From positions 186,001-250,000 of the forward strand of contig DASYBM010000011.1 in NCBI GenBank assembly GCA_036500765.1: DNA of 64,000 bases, written 5' to 3'. The stretch is from Candidatus Sulfotelmatobacter sp. (lineage in GTDB: Bacteria; Acidobacteriota; Terriglobia; Terriglobales; Acidobacteriaceae). Below the pieces are notes generated by a model. That model saw nothing but the letters and a program-made list of their open reading frames with translations. It did no database searches and had not been told where the DNA came from. Made by a program: the position numbers and the translations under genes. Positions 55,723 to 64,000 of the stretch are shown here, piece by piece. Numbering within the stretch: position 1 is the first letter of the stretch; every line of letters begins with the position of its first letter.

Positions 55723-56226
55723 ATGCCCTTAGTGGTTCGCCCGTCACCCATTCATTCCGTCGGCGTATACGCCGCCGCTCCAATCCGTAAAGGAACCCGC
55801 ATCGTTGAATACACTGGGGAGCGCATCACTGCTGACGAAGCCGATCGCCGTTACAATGGCTTCTCCCGCACCTACCTCTATGGGCTGGATGACGGCAAGA
55901 CCGTGATCGATGGCGAGGGTCTGGGCGCCTATCTGAATCATTCCTGCGATCCCAACTGCGAGGTGGACGAGATCAAGGGACGAGTCTGGATTTTCGCTAT
56001 CCGCGACATCGCCGCCGGTGAAGAACTGCTCTGGGACTATAACCTGTACGACGATGACGATCCCGCGCCCTGCCACTGCGGCTCGAAAAAATGTCGCGGC
56101 ACGATGTATTCCCGGGAATGGATGGCGAAGATGAGGCGCCAGGCGGCCCGCAAGAAAGAGCAGGCAGCAGCCCGAAAACGCAAGACCACCAACAAAACCA
56201 GGCGCAGTCGAAAATCGGCGGCATAG
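55723..56226 (+). CDS. SET-domain protein methyltransferase with basic tail
   Basis: A 167-residue protein with a complete, compact SET domain, a lysine methyltransferase fold best known from chromatin enzymes. It shows GVYAAAPIRKGTRIVEYTGE (14-33), the SAM/active-site pseudoknot LNHSCDPNC (71-79), ELLWDYN (101-107), and a post-SET Cys cluster (C117, C119, C124) in CHCGSKKCRG. Residues 132-167 are almost all Lys, Arg, Ala and Thr, like a histone H1 tail, and could bind nucleic acid. Bacterial SET proteins are thought to come by transfer from eukaryotes; targets here are unknown. Confidence 0.9.
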   Translation: MPLVVRPSPIHSVGVYAAAPIRKGTRIVEYTGERITADEADRRYNGFSRTYLYGLDDGKTVIDGEGLGAYLNHSCDPNCEVDEIKGRVWIFAIRDIAAGEELLWDYNLYDDDDPAPCHCGSKKCRGTMYSREWMAKMRRQAARKKEQAAARKRKTTNKTRRSRKSAA

Positions 56227-56552
56227 AATCCTTAAAAGTTCAGTTCTGACGAGTTTCCGGAAGATGCCTAATTCGTGCGTAACTTTAGCGCCGCGGTGGC
56301 GGATGTATTTGGTGTGCGCGGCTTGGTGTGACATTTGTCATGCCCTTCCGATGACGATCTCCACTTGTGGCGCAGAACGAGTCGCGACAACATGGAGCGT
56401 GAAAAGGGCGGTTCTATGAGATCGAGCGTTCTGATCGATCCAAAAAACGAATCCAGCCGGGTTGCCGATTGCGACTTGCTTCGTCTATTCTTGGTGCGCT
56501 GGGACGTGCCTGCCTTCTTCGCCCGGCTCCCGGTTCCCTCTGGAGTTCGCCC
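56227..56552. other. upstream region of the three-permease export operon
   Basis: No gene. A perfect dyad TGACA-TT-TGTCA lies at 56329-56340 and a related half-site (ATGAC) follows about ten bases downstream. This looks like an operator for the export operon at 56553. A GGAG stands eight bases before the first permease ATG. Confidence 0.45.
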
Positions 56553-57701
56553 ATGACGTTGACCCGGTTTGTGACGAAGAACGCGTTCCGCAACAAGCGC
56601 CGCAGCATTCTTACGGTGTTGAGCGTCGGCGTCTCTTTGCTGCTGCTGACGTTCATGATGACCGTGTGGAACGGTTTCTACATCGATAAGGGCAGTGCCG
56701 AATCCACCCGCCGACTGGTTACACGTCACCGGGTTTCGCTTACCAACCCTTTGCCGGCCTTCTACCGGGAAAAAATTCGTGCCGTCCCCGGAGTCGTCGC
56801 GATTATTCCGAACTCCTGGTTCGGGGGCTTGTACATTGACGACAAGCCGGAGCACTTTTTCGCTCAGTTCGCGACTGATCCCGACGAACTGCCCAAGATC
56901 TACCCGGAAATGCAAATACCTGCCGATCAGCTTGCGGCTTGGCAACGCGACCGGGCGGGAGTCATCGTGAACGATGCGCTGGCAGAAAAATATCATTGGA
57001 AACTCGGCGACCGAATCGTGCTGCTGGGCACAATCTATCCCATTAATCCGGAACTCACGATTCGGGGCATTTATCATTGGCCGACCACGAACACCACGGT
57101 TTACTTCAACGAAAAATATGTAGAGGAAGCCGTGCCGACATTTAAGGGAACGGCTGGCACGTTCAGCATCATGGCCGCCTCATCAAACGACGTGGCCAAT
57201 ATCGCGAAAACTGTCGATGACATGTTCCGCAATTCGCCGCAGCCCACCAAAACCGAGAGCGAAAAAGCCTTTGGTCTGAGCTTCGTCAACATGTTGGGTA
57301 ACGTGAAAGCTTTTATTCTTAGCATCTGTCTGGCGGTTGTTTTCACGACTCTGCTGGTTACCGCGAACACCATGGCCATGTCGATTCGCGAGCGTACCCG
57401 GGAAGTGGCCGTCCTGAAGACATTGGGATTCGAGCGGCAGACGATTCTGGGATTGTTCGTAGGTGAATCAATGGCGCTCTCGATTGCCGGTGGAATTTTC
57501 GGATGCGGCTTCGCCTGGCTCCTGCTGTTCGTGTTCAAGGCGTCTCCCATGGGCTTTTTCCTGGCAGCGATGAAAATTACACCGGGAACGTTGGGTGTGG
57601 CGCTGCTGGTTTCGGCCATGGTCGGCTTCTTCAGTTCGCTGGTTCCTTCCTACAACGCATCGCGGGTGCAGATTGTGGAAGGGCTTCGTCACATTGGATA
57701 G
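56553..57701 (+). CDS. ABC transporter permease (FtsX/MacB type), copy 1
   Basis: A 382-residue permease with four membrane helices: one after the N-terminal FVTKNAFRNKRRSILTVLSV (to about 36) and three in the C-terminal FtsX block (about 255-375). The latter contains NTMAMSIRERTREVAVLKTLGF, the ATPase-coupling segment. The large loop between is periplasmic. ATG at 56553, with GGAG upstream. It is a close relative of the next gene over its whole length. Confidence 0.9.
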   Translation: MTLTRFVTKNAFRNKRRSILTVLSVGVSLLLLTFMMTVWNGFYIDKGSAESTRRLVTRHRVSLTNPLPAFYREKIRAVPGVVAIIPNSWFGGLYIDDKPEHFFAQFATDPDELPKIYPEMQIPADQLAAWQRDRAGVIVNDALAEKYHWKLGDRIVLLGTIYPINPELTIRGIYHWPTTNTTVYFNEKYVEEAVPTFKGTAGTFSIMAASSNDVANIAKTVDDMFRNSPQPTKTESEKAFGLSFVNMLGNVKAFILSICLAVVFTTLLVTANTMAMSIRERTREVAVLKTLGFERQTILGLFVGESMALSIAGGIFGCGFAWLLLFVFKASPMGFFLAAMKITPGTLGVALLVSAMVGFFSSLVPSYNASRVQIVEGLRHIG

Positions 57702-57753
57702 GGAATATTGCGCAGAGGAATTTCAGGACAGGGAATCGGGTATCGGGATTTTT

Positions 57754-58905
57754 ATGACGCTGAGCAGTTTCATCGTGCGCAACGCTTTTCGCAACAAACG
57801 GCGCAGCCTGCTGACCATGGTCAGTATCAGTTTCTCGCTGCTGTTGCTTACGTTGATGATTTGCATCTGGCGCTCGTTTTACGTGGATCAGGTCGCGCCC
57901 GAAGCGTCGCGCCGCGCGATTATCCGGGATCGCGTTTCGCTCGCGTTTTTTCTGCCCGCGTACTATCGCGATAAGATCCGCAGCGTGCCCGGTGTAGTGG
58001 CGGTCGCGCCGATGACCTGGTTCGCGGGGCGTTATATCGACGATCGGCCGCAGCACTTTTTCGCGCAATTGGCCACTGATCCCGACGAATACTTGAAGGT
58101 GGCTTCCGACAAGATCGTCCCGCCGGATCAGTTATTGGCCTGGCAGCGCGATCGCGCGGGAGCGCTGGTCGACGTCACTCTGGCGAACAAGTACGGCTGG
58201 AAGATTGGCGACCGCATCACGTTGCAGGGTACGATTTTTCCAGCCGACCTAAATCTCACCATTCGCGCCATCTATCATCGCGATCCGCCACAGAACGCCC
58301 TTTACTTTAACGCGAAGTATCTGGAAGAGTCGGTCGGTTGGTTTAAGGGCCAGGCGGGTTGGTACTCCGCTCAAATCGATTCGGCAGACGATGTGGCGCG
58401 AGCCTCCAAGGAAATCGATGACATGTTCCGCAACTCCCCGCTGCAGACGAAAACTGAAAGCGAAAAGGCTTTCCAGCTTGGGTTTGTGGCTTCCCTGGGT
58501 AACGTGAAGGCGTTCATCCTGGGAATTTGCGGTGCGGTGGTATTCGCGATTTTGCTGGTATCGGGCAACACCATGGCGATGTCGGTTCGCAACCGCACTC
58601 GCGAAGTGGCGGTATTGAAAACGCTCGGCTTCACCAGTCGGAGTGTGCTTTCGATCTTTGTCGGCGAATCGATTGCGCTGTCCGTTGTAGGCGGGGCGCT
58701 GGGAGTTGTGGCGGCGGTCCCGCTGATATGGCTGCTCACGCGGCAATTCATTGCACTCGGAGTTCCGCTCGCCATGAAGGTGACCGGCCCAACCGCGGCG
58801 CTGTCGCTGGCCGTGGCCTTGACCCTGGGTTTAGTAAGCGGATATTTACCGGCGTACAACGCGTCGCGCATGAACATTGTGGAAGGCTTGCGCCACATCG
58901 GATGA
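57754..58905 (+). CDS. ABC transporter permease (FtsX/MacB type), copy 2
   Basis: 383 residues, aligned end to end with the preceding permease: FIVRNAFRNKRRSLLTMVSI, DMFRNSPLQTKTESEKAF, NTMAMSVRNRTREVAVLKTLGF and the C-terminal NASRMNIVEGLRHIG all have direct counterparts. The pair arose by tandem duplication and probably forms a heterodimer or works with the third permease. The ATG at 57754 lies 52 bases after the preceding stop; a longer open frame there has no likeness to the family. Confidence 0.9.
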   Translation: MTLSSFIVRNAFRNKRRSLLTMVSISFSLLLLTLMICIWRSFYVDQVAPEASRRAIIRDRVSLAFFLPAYYRDKIRSVPGVVAVAPMTWFAGRYIDDRPQHFFAQLATDPDEYLKVASDKIVPPDQLLAWQRDRAGALVDVTLANKYGWKIGDRITLQGTIFPADLNLTIRAIYHRDPPQNALYFNAKYLEESVGWFKGQAGWYSAQIDSADDVARASKEIDDMFRNSPLQTKTESEKAFQLGFVASLGNVKAFILGICGAVVFAILLVSGNTMAMSVRNRTREVAVLKTLGFTSRSVLSIFVGESIALSVVGGALGVVAAVPLIWLLTRQFIALGVPLAMKVTGPTAALSLAVALTLGLVSGYLPAYNASRMNIVEGLRHIG

Positions 58906-58919
58906 GTTGAGAAATTACT

Positions 58920-60083
58920 ATGGCGATACCGATTAGCTATAACGTTCGAAACTTGATTCTCCGCAAGGGCCTCACCATCATGACGGCCCTGGGCATTGCG
59001 CTCACCGTGACTACTGCGATCTTTCTGATGGCATTGCTCGCCGGACTGCAACGGGCGTTCGTGAGCAGTGGTGATCCGCGGAATGTCCTGGTTCTGCGTA
59101 AAGGCTCGGAGGCAGAACTTTCAGGCGGCTTCGACGCCGCGCTCTTTCCCACCCTTAAGACGCTGCCCGGCATCGCGAAAGACAGCCGCGGCGAGCCTAT
59201 GGCTTCCGGCGAACTCGTGGTCGTCATCGTGCTTCCGCGCAAAGATGGAACCGGCGAAGTCAATGTGACCGTACGCGGTATGATGCCCGACGGACTCGAA
59301 CTCCGCCCCAGCGCAAAGCTCGCCGAAGGCCGATGGTTTCAGACCGGGCAGCGCGAGGTCGTGGTGAGCCGTTCGATTCGCAGCCGATTCACTCACACCA
59401 ATATTGGCGACACGATGGAGTTCGGCAAAGGCTCGTGGAAAGTCGTCGGCGTGTTCGATGCGGGCGGATCGGCCTATGAATCTGAAATCTGGGGTGACGT
59501 GAACCAAATGTCCTCCGACTTCGACCGCCAGGGAGGCTATTCGTCCGCGTATTTGCGCGCGACCGATCCCATTGCTGCCGACGCGCTTACCAGGCGTGTT
59601 GCCGACGATCAGCGGCTCAAATTGGAGGGCGATCTGGAGACTGCGTATTACGAGAAGCAGACTCGATCTGGCGGTCCCATCAAATATATCGGCATTGTCG
59701 TGGCCTTCATCATGGCGATCGGCTCGATTTTTGCGGCCATGAATACGATGTATGCGGCCGTGGCGTATCGCGGGAGAGAGATTGCCACGCTCCGGGTCAT
59801 TGGATTTTCGCGACCCGCGATTTTAACTTCGTTTGTCTTGGAATCGTTAATGCTGGCGCTGCTCGGTGCACTGGCGGGCATTCTGCTCATGCTTCCATTC
59901 AACGGGATGCAGACGGGAACGTCGAACGCGGTGACCTTCAGCGAAGTTGTATTCGCCTTGACGATCACGTGGCAGGTTGCGGCTTATGCGCTGGCGTTTG
60001 CTTTGATTATGGGATTCGTGGGCGGGCTGGCGCCAGCGTGGCACGCGGCGCGGCAGAATATTTTGAATGCGCTGCGGAGCTAG
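58920..60083 (+). CDS. ABC transporter permease (FtsX type), third and more distant
   Basis: A 387-residue permease with the same outline: an N-terminal helix after NVRNLILRKGLTIMTALGIAL, a periplasmic core domain, and a C-terminal three-helix block with NTMYAAVAYRGREIATLRVIGF. It differs clearly from the two before, and resembles the DevC/LolC-like permease group. It starts 14 bases after the preceding stop, in the same operon. Confidence 0.9.
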   Translation: MAIPISYNVRNLILRKGLTIMTALGIALTVTTAIFLMALLAGLQRAFVSSGDPRNVLVLRKGSEAELSGGFDAALFPTLKTLPGIAKDSRGEPMASGELVVVIVLPRKDGTGEVNVTVRGMMPDGLELRPSAKLAEGRWFQTGQREVVVSRSIRSRFTHTNIGDTMEFGKGSWKVVGVFDAGGSAYESEIWGDVNQMSSDFDRQGGYSSAYLRATDPIAADALTRRVADDQRLKLEGDLETAYYEKQTRSGGPIKYIGIVVAFIMAIGSIFAAMNTMYAAVAYRGREIATLRVIGFSRPAILTSFVLESLMLALLGALAGILLMLPFNGMQTGTSNAVTFSEVVFALTITWQVAAYALAFALIMGFVGGLAPAWHAARQNILNALRS

Positions 60084-60130
60084 ACCGCTACGCCGGAAAC
60101 TATTTTAGGACTTAGAACGTACTTACCCCT

Positions 60131-61516
60131 ATGGCGATTGACACAAAACATGAAGACTTGCAGAGCTTGCGGATCGATCGCACGCAACGCGGTGATTCTG
60201 GCGGCGAACCGCCGGCCTGGACGCGGCGGTACATTCTTACTGGCATCGCGGTGGTGGTATTGCTGGGGCTGATCGCGATTGTCTACCGTGCACTCTCCTC
60301 CGATGTGCCGGAGGTCGAAGTGGTTCGTGCTGCCGCGGAGACCAGTGGCAATGATGCCGGCGGCACCGTGCTTTCGGCGACGGGCTACATTGTGGCTCAT
60401 CATACGATCAACGTAAATTCGAAGGTCACTGGACGGCTGTCTTGGATCGGCGTCGAGAAAGGCGACAAGGTCAAAGAAGGCCAGGTCCTGGTTCGCCTGG
60501 AGGATCAGGAATTCCGCGCGTCGTACGAGCAGGCCAAGGGCGCGGTGGCGAATGCACACGCTTACCTCGATGAACTGCAACATGGATCGCGGCCGGAGGA
60601 GGTCCAGCAGGCTCAGCATAATCTTGACGAAGCCCGGGCGACGCTCGTCAATGACAAGCTCACGCTCGACCGCACCAAAGAGTTGGCGGCCAGCGGGGTG
60701 GTTTCGCGCCAGCAACTGGACGATGCCACTGCAAAATTCGATTCCGATCAGCAGCGCGTGAACTCTCTCGAAAAGGCGTTTCAGCTTTCGAAGATCGGTC
60801 CGCGGGCTGAGGAAATTGAGCGGGCTCGGGGCGCGTTGTTGCAGGCGCAGGGTCAGCTCGACTACGCGCAGTCGCAATTGGATGCCACGGTCATTCGCGC
60901 GCCCGTAACCGGCACCATTCTCGACCGGACGGCGGAAAAGGGCGAGCTCATCACGGCGCAGTTTGCCAGCGCAGCGGCGGGCGGACCGCAGGGATCGGTC
61001 GTGTCGCTCGCCGATCTAAACGATTTGCAAGTCGAACTCGACATTGCGCAGGCGGACTTTGCGCGCCTAAGTCCTACGCAAAAGGCGAAGGTAACCACCG
61101 ACGCGTATCCCGACAAGGAATATGACGGAGTGATCGCACAGATTTCTCCCGAGGCCAACCGCCAGAAAGCCACCGTGCAGGTGAAAGTGCAGGTGCAGAA
61201 TCCGGACAAGTATCCCGACGTGCAGTTGCGTCCGGAAATGAATGCGACTGTGAAATTTCTGGCCAACGAAACGCCGAAAAATGCGAAACAGTCTACGGGT
61301 GTATATGTCCCATCGGCCGGCATTCACGACCGCGACGGAAAGAAAGTCGTGTTAATCGCCTATAACGGAAAGGCTGTCGCCCGCGAAGTTCGTGTGGTGG
61401 GCCAGCGTAGCGATGGGGCGCTAGTCGATGGGCTGGTTGGCGGAGAGAGCGTGATCACCACCGCGCCGGCTACTTTGAAAGACGGAGACAAAATCAAAAT
61501 CAAGGGGCAATCATAA
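60131..61516 (+). CDS. periplasmic adaptor of the second export operon (HlyD family)
   Basis: A 461-residue membrane-fusion protein. It has an N-terminal anchor ([18 protein letters not shown], about 34-51), the first lipoyl half ([25 protein letters not shown]), a coiled-coil hairpin (about 130-250) with [18 protein letters not shown], the second lipoyl half ([19 protein letters not shown]), and a C-terminal barrel and membrane-proximal domain. The ATPase gene starts two bases after its stop. No TolC gene is in this operon; the channel may be supplied by the other locus. Confidence 0.92.
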   Translation: MAIDTKHEDLQSLRIDRTQRGDSGGEPPAWTRRYILTGIAVVVLLGLIAIVYRALSSDVPEVEVVRAAAETSGNDAGGTVLSATGYIVAHHTINVNSKVTGRLSWIGVEKGDKVKEGQVLVRLEDQEFRASYEQAKGAVANAHAYLDELQHGSRPEEVQQAQHNLDEARATLVNDKLTLDRTKELAASGVVSRQQLDDATAKFDSDQQRVNSLEKAFQLSKIGPRAEEIERARGALLQAQGQLDYAQSQLDATVIRAPVTGTILDRTAEKGELITAQFASAAAGGPQGSVVSLADLNDLQVELDIAQADFARLSPTQKAKVTTDAYPDKEYDGVIAQISPEANRQKATVQVKVQVQNPDKYPDVQLRPEMNATVKFLANETPKNAKQSTGVYVPSAGIHDRDGKKVVLIAYNGKAVAREVRVVGQRSDGALVDGLVGGESVITTAPATLKDGDKIKIKGQS

Positions 61517-61518
61517 TT

Positions 61519-62232
61519 ATGAGCACAGTTGCGCAAGCCAACATTGCGACGGGTACCAAAGTCGTAGAAGTTCACGGCGTCAGCAAAATCTTCAGGCGCG
61601 ATGCGTTTGAAGTGACGGCGCTCGACGACGTGTCGATCGACATTGCCAAAGGCGAATTCCTCGCGCTGATGGGACCCTCCGGCTCAGGCAAGACCACGCT
61701 GCTGAATATGATCGCGGCCATCGATCGGCCGACCAAAGGCCAACTGCTGGTGCAGGGACAGGACATTTTCCGCTTCAGCGACTCGCAGATTGCGCACTGG
61801 CGAAACGAACACATCGGCTACGTGTTTCAGACTTTCAATCTGATTCCGGTGCTCACGGCGTTTGAAAATGTCGAGTTGCCGCTGCTCCTGACCAAGCTGA
61901 CTGCGCCGCAGCGCCGCGACCACGTGATGACCGCGCTTAAGCTGGTCGGCTTGGAGGAGCGAGTCGGTCACCTTCCCAAGCAACTCTCAGGCGGGCAGGA
62001 ACAGCGCGTCGCCATTGCACGCGCGATTGTGAGCGATCCGACCCTGCTGCTGGCGGACGAACCCACGGGAGATCTGGACAGTCATTCCGCCACAGAAGTG
62101 TTGGAGATCCTGAAGCGGCTGAACGAGGACTTTCAGAAGACGATTGTGATGGTGACGCACGATCCACACGCGGCATCTTATGCGCACGTGACCCGGCATC
62201 TGGAAAAAGGGATGCTGCTGCCGCCGGGGTAG
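61519..62232 (+). CDS. ABC transporter ATP-binding protein of the second export operon
   Basis: A 237-residue ATPase with Walker [11 protein letters not shown]-loop [10 protein letters not shown], signature [15 protein letters not shown], Walker [14 protein letters not shown] and the switch His in MVTHD. It sits two bases after the adaptor and closes the five-gene operon. It is the only ATPase there, so all three permeases probably depend on it. Confidence 0.93.
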   Translation: MSTVAQANIATGTKVVEVHGVSKIFRRDAFEVTALDDVSIDIAKGEFLALMGPSGSGKTTLLNMIAAIDRPTKGQLLVQGQDIFRFSDSQIAHWRNEHIGYVFQTFNLIPVLTAFENVELPLLLTKLTAPQRRDHVMTALKLVGLEERVGHLPKQLSGGQEQRVAIARAIVSDPTLLLADEPTGDLDSHSATEVLEILKRLNEDFQKTIVMVTHDPHAASYAHVTRHLEKGMLLPPG

Positions 62233-62306
62233 GGAAGGCATGCATGTACCGAAATGCACTCGCTAAATCATAATCACGCCAGGCTATTTCGCTGCCTTAC
62301 TAAGTC

Positions 62307-62849
62307 TTAGCCCGCGTTGGCGACAAGTCCGGTTTCGCCGGTTCTAGCCTCAGGCTCCGCGGGCATTTCTGCGACCCAACGCCAGGCCCGTCTTCCGTTT
62401 AGCAACACTGCCTGGGCCTCGCCATACTCCACCAACCGGTTCAGGACGGTCGTGACCGACGCCATAGGATCCTTATGCCGAGCCAGCAGCGCGGGCATGT
62501 TCTGCTGAAAATAGTCGCAAATGTCGCGGGCATTCATGGCGTGCCCGGCCTGCATCAGGATCATGCGGCAGGCCTTGGTGAACCCGGGCTGGCGTCCGCT
62601 GCTTTTGCGGTCGACCATTTCCAGCAATTCCTCGCTGAGCACGTCGTCGCCAAACAAACTCGCCAATCCGGAGATGGTTTGTTTGACTGTGCCAATGCGC
62701 TTCATGACCTCGGAGCGTTGTTGCAGCAACTGACGGAGTTCGCCATGCGCTTGCCGAATCACTTCCTGCACGTGGCCGACGTCATATCTCTCGATCGGTC
62801 GAACCAAACCGGGTTGAACCGAGCCGTTTTCCTTCTGCCCGTTTTCCAT
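62307..62849 (-). CDS. coiled-coil protein with C-terminal winged-helix (HARE-HTH-like) domain
   Basis: About 180 residues. The start at 62849 is chosen because GGGGAGAG stands about six bases upstream; an ATG at 62885 would add 12 residues. The N-terminal half has a predicted coiled coil (VQEVIRQAHGELRQLLQQRSE, cut here for length). The C-terminal half (FTKACRMILMQAGHAMNARD, then VTTVLNRLVEYGEAQ and NGRRAWRW) has the helix-turn-helix and wing pattern of HARE-HTH-type domains. It may be a DNA-binding regulator or nucleoid-associated factor. It is convergent with the export operon. Confidence 0.65.
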   Translation of the reverse strand: MENGQKENGSVQPGLVRPIERYDVGHVQEVIRQAHGELRQLLQQRSEVMKRIGTVKQTISGLASLFGDDVLSEELLEMVDRKSSGRQPGFTKACRMILMQAGHAMNARDICDYFQQNMPALLARHKDPMASVTTVLNRLVEYGEAQAVLLNGRRAWRWVAEMPAEPEARTGETGLVANAG

Positions 62850-63381
62850 ACGATCTCTCCCCAATTCTTCGAACGAGTCACTCATACCGAACTAATCGCT
62901 GCGAACCAGTTCTGGCGGCGCCACCCAAACCGGCGTCTACACACGCAGAGGTGCGACTCCATTTCTTTACATACCGGACGTGGCATCCATCGTGCGAGGG
63001 CAGAACTCGCTTAGGGATGTATACGCAGAGCATCGTTCTGGCGTTCCCTCGATTTTCGAGTAGGAATATCTGAAAGATGCCGGGTCTCGTGACATTAGAC
63101 GCGGCTATGGCGGATCGGTTAACAAGGGTTTCCTCTTGCCCTCTGGAAAGCTCGAACCTGGTCTGTCGAAGGGAGCCTGAACCACTAACACCTGCCTCCG
63201 TGAGGTTCTTGGCGCCCCTGAAGAGAAGTTCGGATCATTCTTGCTTCTCTCTAATCCAAATCTCGTCACAACGCAGGCCCCCGGCCGCCGGTACGATCGG
63301 GCCGATAACGGACGGTTTCAGAGCGGCGCTAAACTCCTGCTCGCGAGATTCCGATGGTAACAAGTAGGGAAGCCATCCTCC
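62850..63381. other. intergenic region before the receiver-PAS gene
   Basis: About 530 bases between divergent genes. An open frame at 63077-63367 (96 codons) has no family likeness and is not called. No repeats or strong hairpins were seen. Promoters for both flanking genes should lie here. Confidence 0.45.
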
Positions 63382-64000
63382 GTGTCAACCGTTGCAAAAC
63401 CGGCCGTTGCCTCCACGCCCTTGCGGGTGCTGCTGGTGGGGACGAAAGAGGAAGACTTCTTTCTGATTCGCGAGATTCTGGAGCGCACTCGCAGCATGCT
63501 CGCCGCTGACCTGGACCATGCCCACTCACTGGATGAAGCCCAGGCGATGCTCCGCCAGCAGAGCTACGGCTTGGTCTTGTTCGAGCACGAAACCGGAGAC
63601 GTGGAGGCGGTTCACCTGGTGGCTGAGTTTCTGCACGTCGGCGTAACCGTTCCTTTTATCCTACTGACGGAAAATGCAGACGAGAAGACGATCGCCGAAC
63701 TCATCGGTGCGGGGACCTGGAATTGTGTGGCCAAGTCTCACCTGGACGGCGCGACATTGGTCCGCACCATTCGCAACACCTTGGCGATGCATTCTTTGCA
63801 ACAGGAACAGCAGACTGCCGAGGAATCTCTGCGCAAGCTCTCGCGCGCCGTCGAGCAGGCGGCCGACGCCGTAATGGTAACCGATTGTGACGGGATCATT
63901 GAATACGTGAATCCGGCATTCGAGGCACTGACTGGCTATACCCGCGAGGAAGCATACGGCAAGACCCCACGGATACTAAAGTCGGGTGAGCAACCGCCCG
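63382..64000 (+). CDS. receiver-PAS signalling protein (3' end cut by window)
   Basis: The frame starts at GTG 63382, the first start codon after an in-frame stop at 63358, and runs off the window. The first 125 residues form a receiver-like domain (LRVLLVGTKEEDFFLIREIL, LVLFEHETGD, PFILLTENADE). The usual acidic pair is replaced by Thr-Lys-Glu-Glu, and the phospho-acceptor position seems to hold Glu (LFEHE), so phosphorylation is doubtful. From about 150 a PAS domain begins (VEQAADAVMVTDCDGIIEYV, ALTGYTREE). A GGDEF, histidine kinase or similar output domain probably follows outside the window. Confidence 0.82.
   Translation, partial: MSTVAKPAVASTPLRVLLVGTKEEDFFLIREILERTRSMLAADLDHAHSLDEAQAMLRQQSYGLVLFEHETGDVEAVHLVAEFLHVGVTVPFILLTENADEKTIAELIGAGTWNCVAKSHLDGATLVRTIRNTLAMHSLQQEQQTAEESLRKLSRAVEQAADAVMVTDCDGIIEYVNPAFEALTGYTREEAYGKTPRILKSGEQPP

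Noticed and set aside
63077-63367. 96-codon frame before the receiver-PAS gene
   Set aside because: Composition is unlike neighbouring genes, with no family likeness; a chance frame is more likely.

Overview
The window looks like a chromosomal segment of an Acidobacteriota (class Terriglobia-like) bacterium. The main reasons are a duplicated MacB/FtsX permease of the ADOP type (acidobacterial duplicated orphan permease) with two decayed copies beside it, a homodimeric-type aceE, many small secreted acidobacterial-style proteins and a fairly high G+C content. This assignment is inference from gene families; no 16S rRNA gene is present.

Layout. 1-2648: aceE (minus strand, cut only at its extreme C-terminus). 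3051-4689: a structured leader and a two-gene cassette encoding an OST-HTH/LOTUS-domain protein and a protein I do not recognise, followed by tRNA-Gly(GCC) and tRNA-Cys(GCA). 5082-29284: a long plus-strand exopolysaccharide locus with an SLBB/Wza-like exporter, a PAP2-Wzi fusion, Wzz, three methyltransferases, a Wzx flippase, four glycosyltransferases, a Wzy-like polymerase, two extracellular proteins (beta-propeller, beta-helix) and a polyprenyl glycosylphosphotransferase at the distal end. A GH18-like secreted protein is convergent to it. 31274-39291: housekeeping and miscellaneous genes (hslR-like, cytochrome P450, thiol peroxidase, ribosomal protein S1, an orphan ABC ATPase, an orphan response regulator, a PhzF family protein, a 1-Cys peroxiredoxin).

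39397-41593: a selenocysteine tRNA gene (selC) whose 3' end is duplicated exactly (32 bp) 2.1 kb downstream, bracketing a decayed integrated element without a recognisable integrase. It holds a 342-bp element with 113-bp inverted ends, a 46-bp tandem duplication, a fragment of a HExxH metalloprotease-like protein and one small secreted protein.

41797-53501: an efflux locus in the order adaptor, ATPase, ADOP permease, two pseudogenised ADOP permeases, second ATPase, TolC-like outer membrane protein, NtrC-type response regulator and its histidine kinase. Two 16-bp dyads lie just upstream. 53901-56226: an MJ1255-like glycosyltransferase, a small secreted coiled-coil protein and a SET-domain methyltransferase with a very basic tail. 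56553-62232: a second export operon (three FtsX-type permeases, the first two tandem paralogues, then adaptor and ATPase). The window ends with a minus-strand winged-helix protein and the start of a receiver-PAS signalling protein.

The candidates for something not previously described are the OST-HTH cassette with its own structured leader, the selC-borne remnant island with its palindromic repeat family, and the row of deleted ADOP permeases inside an otherwise intact efflux operon.
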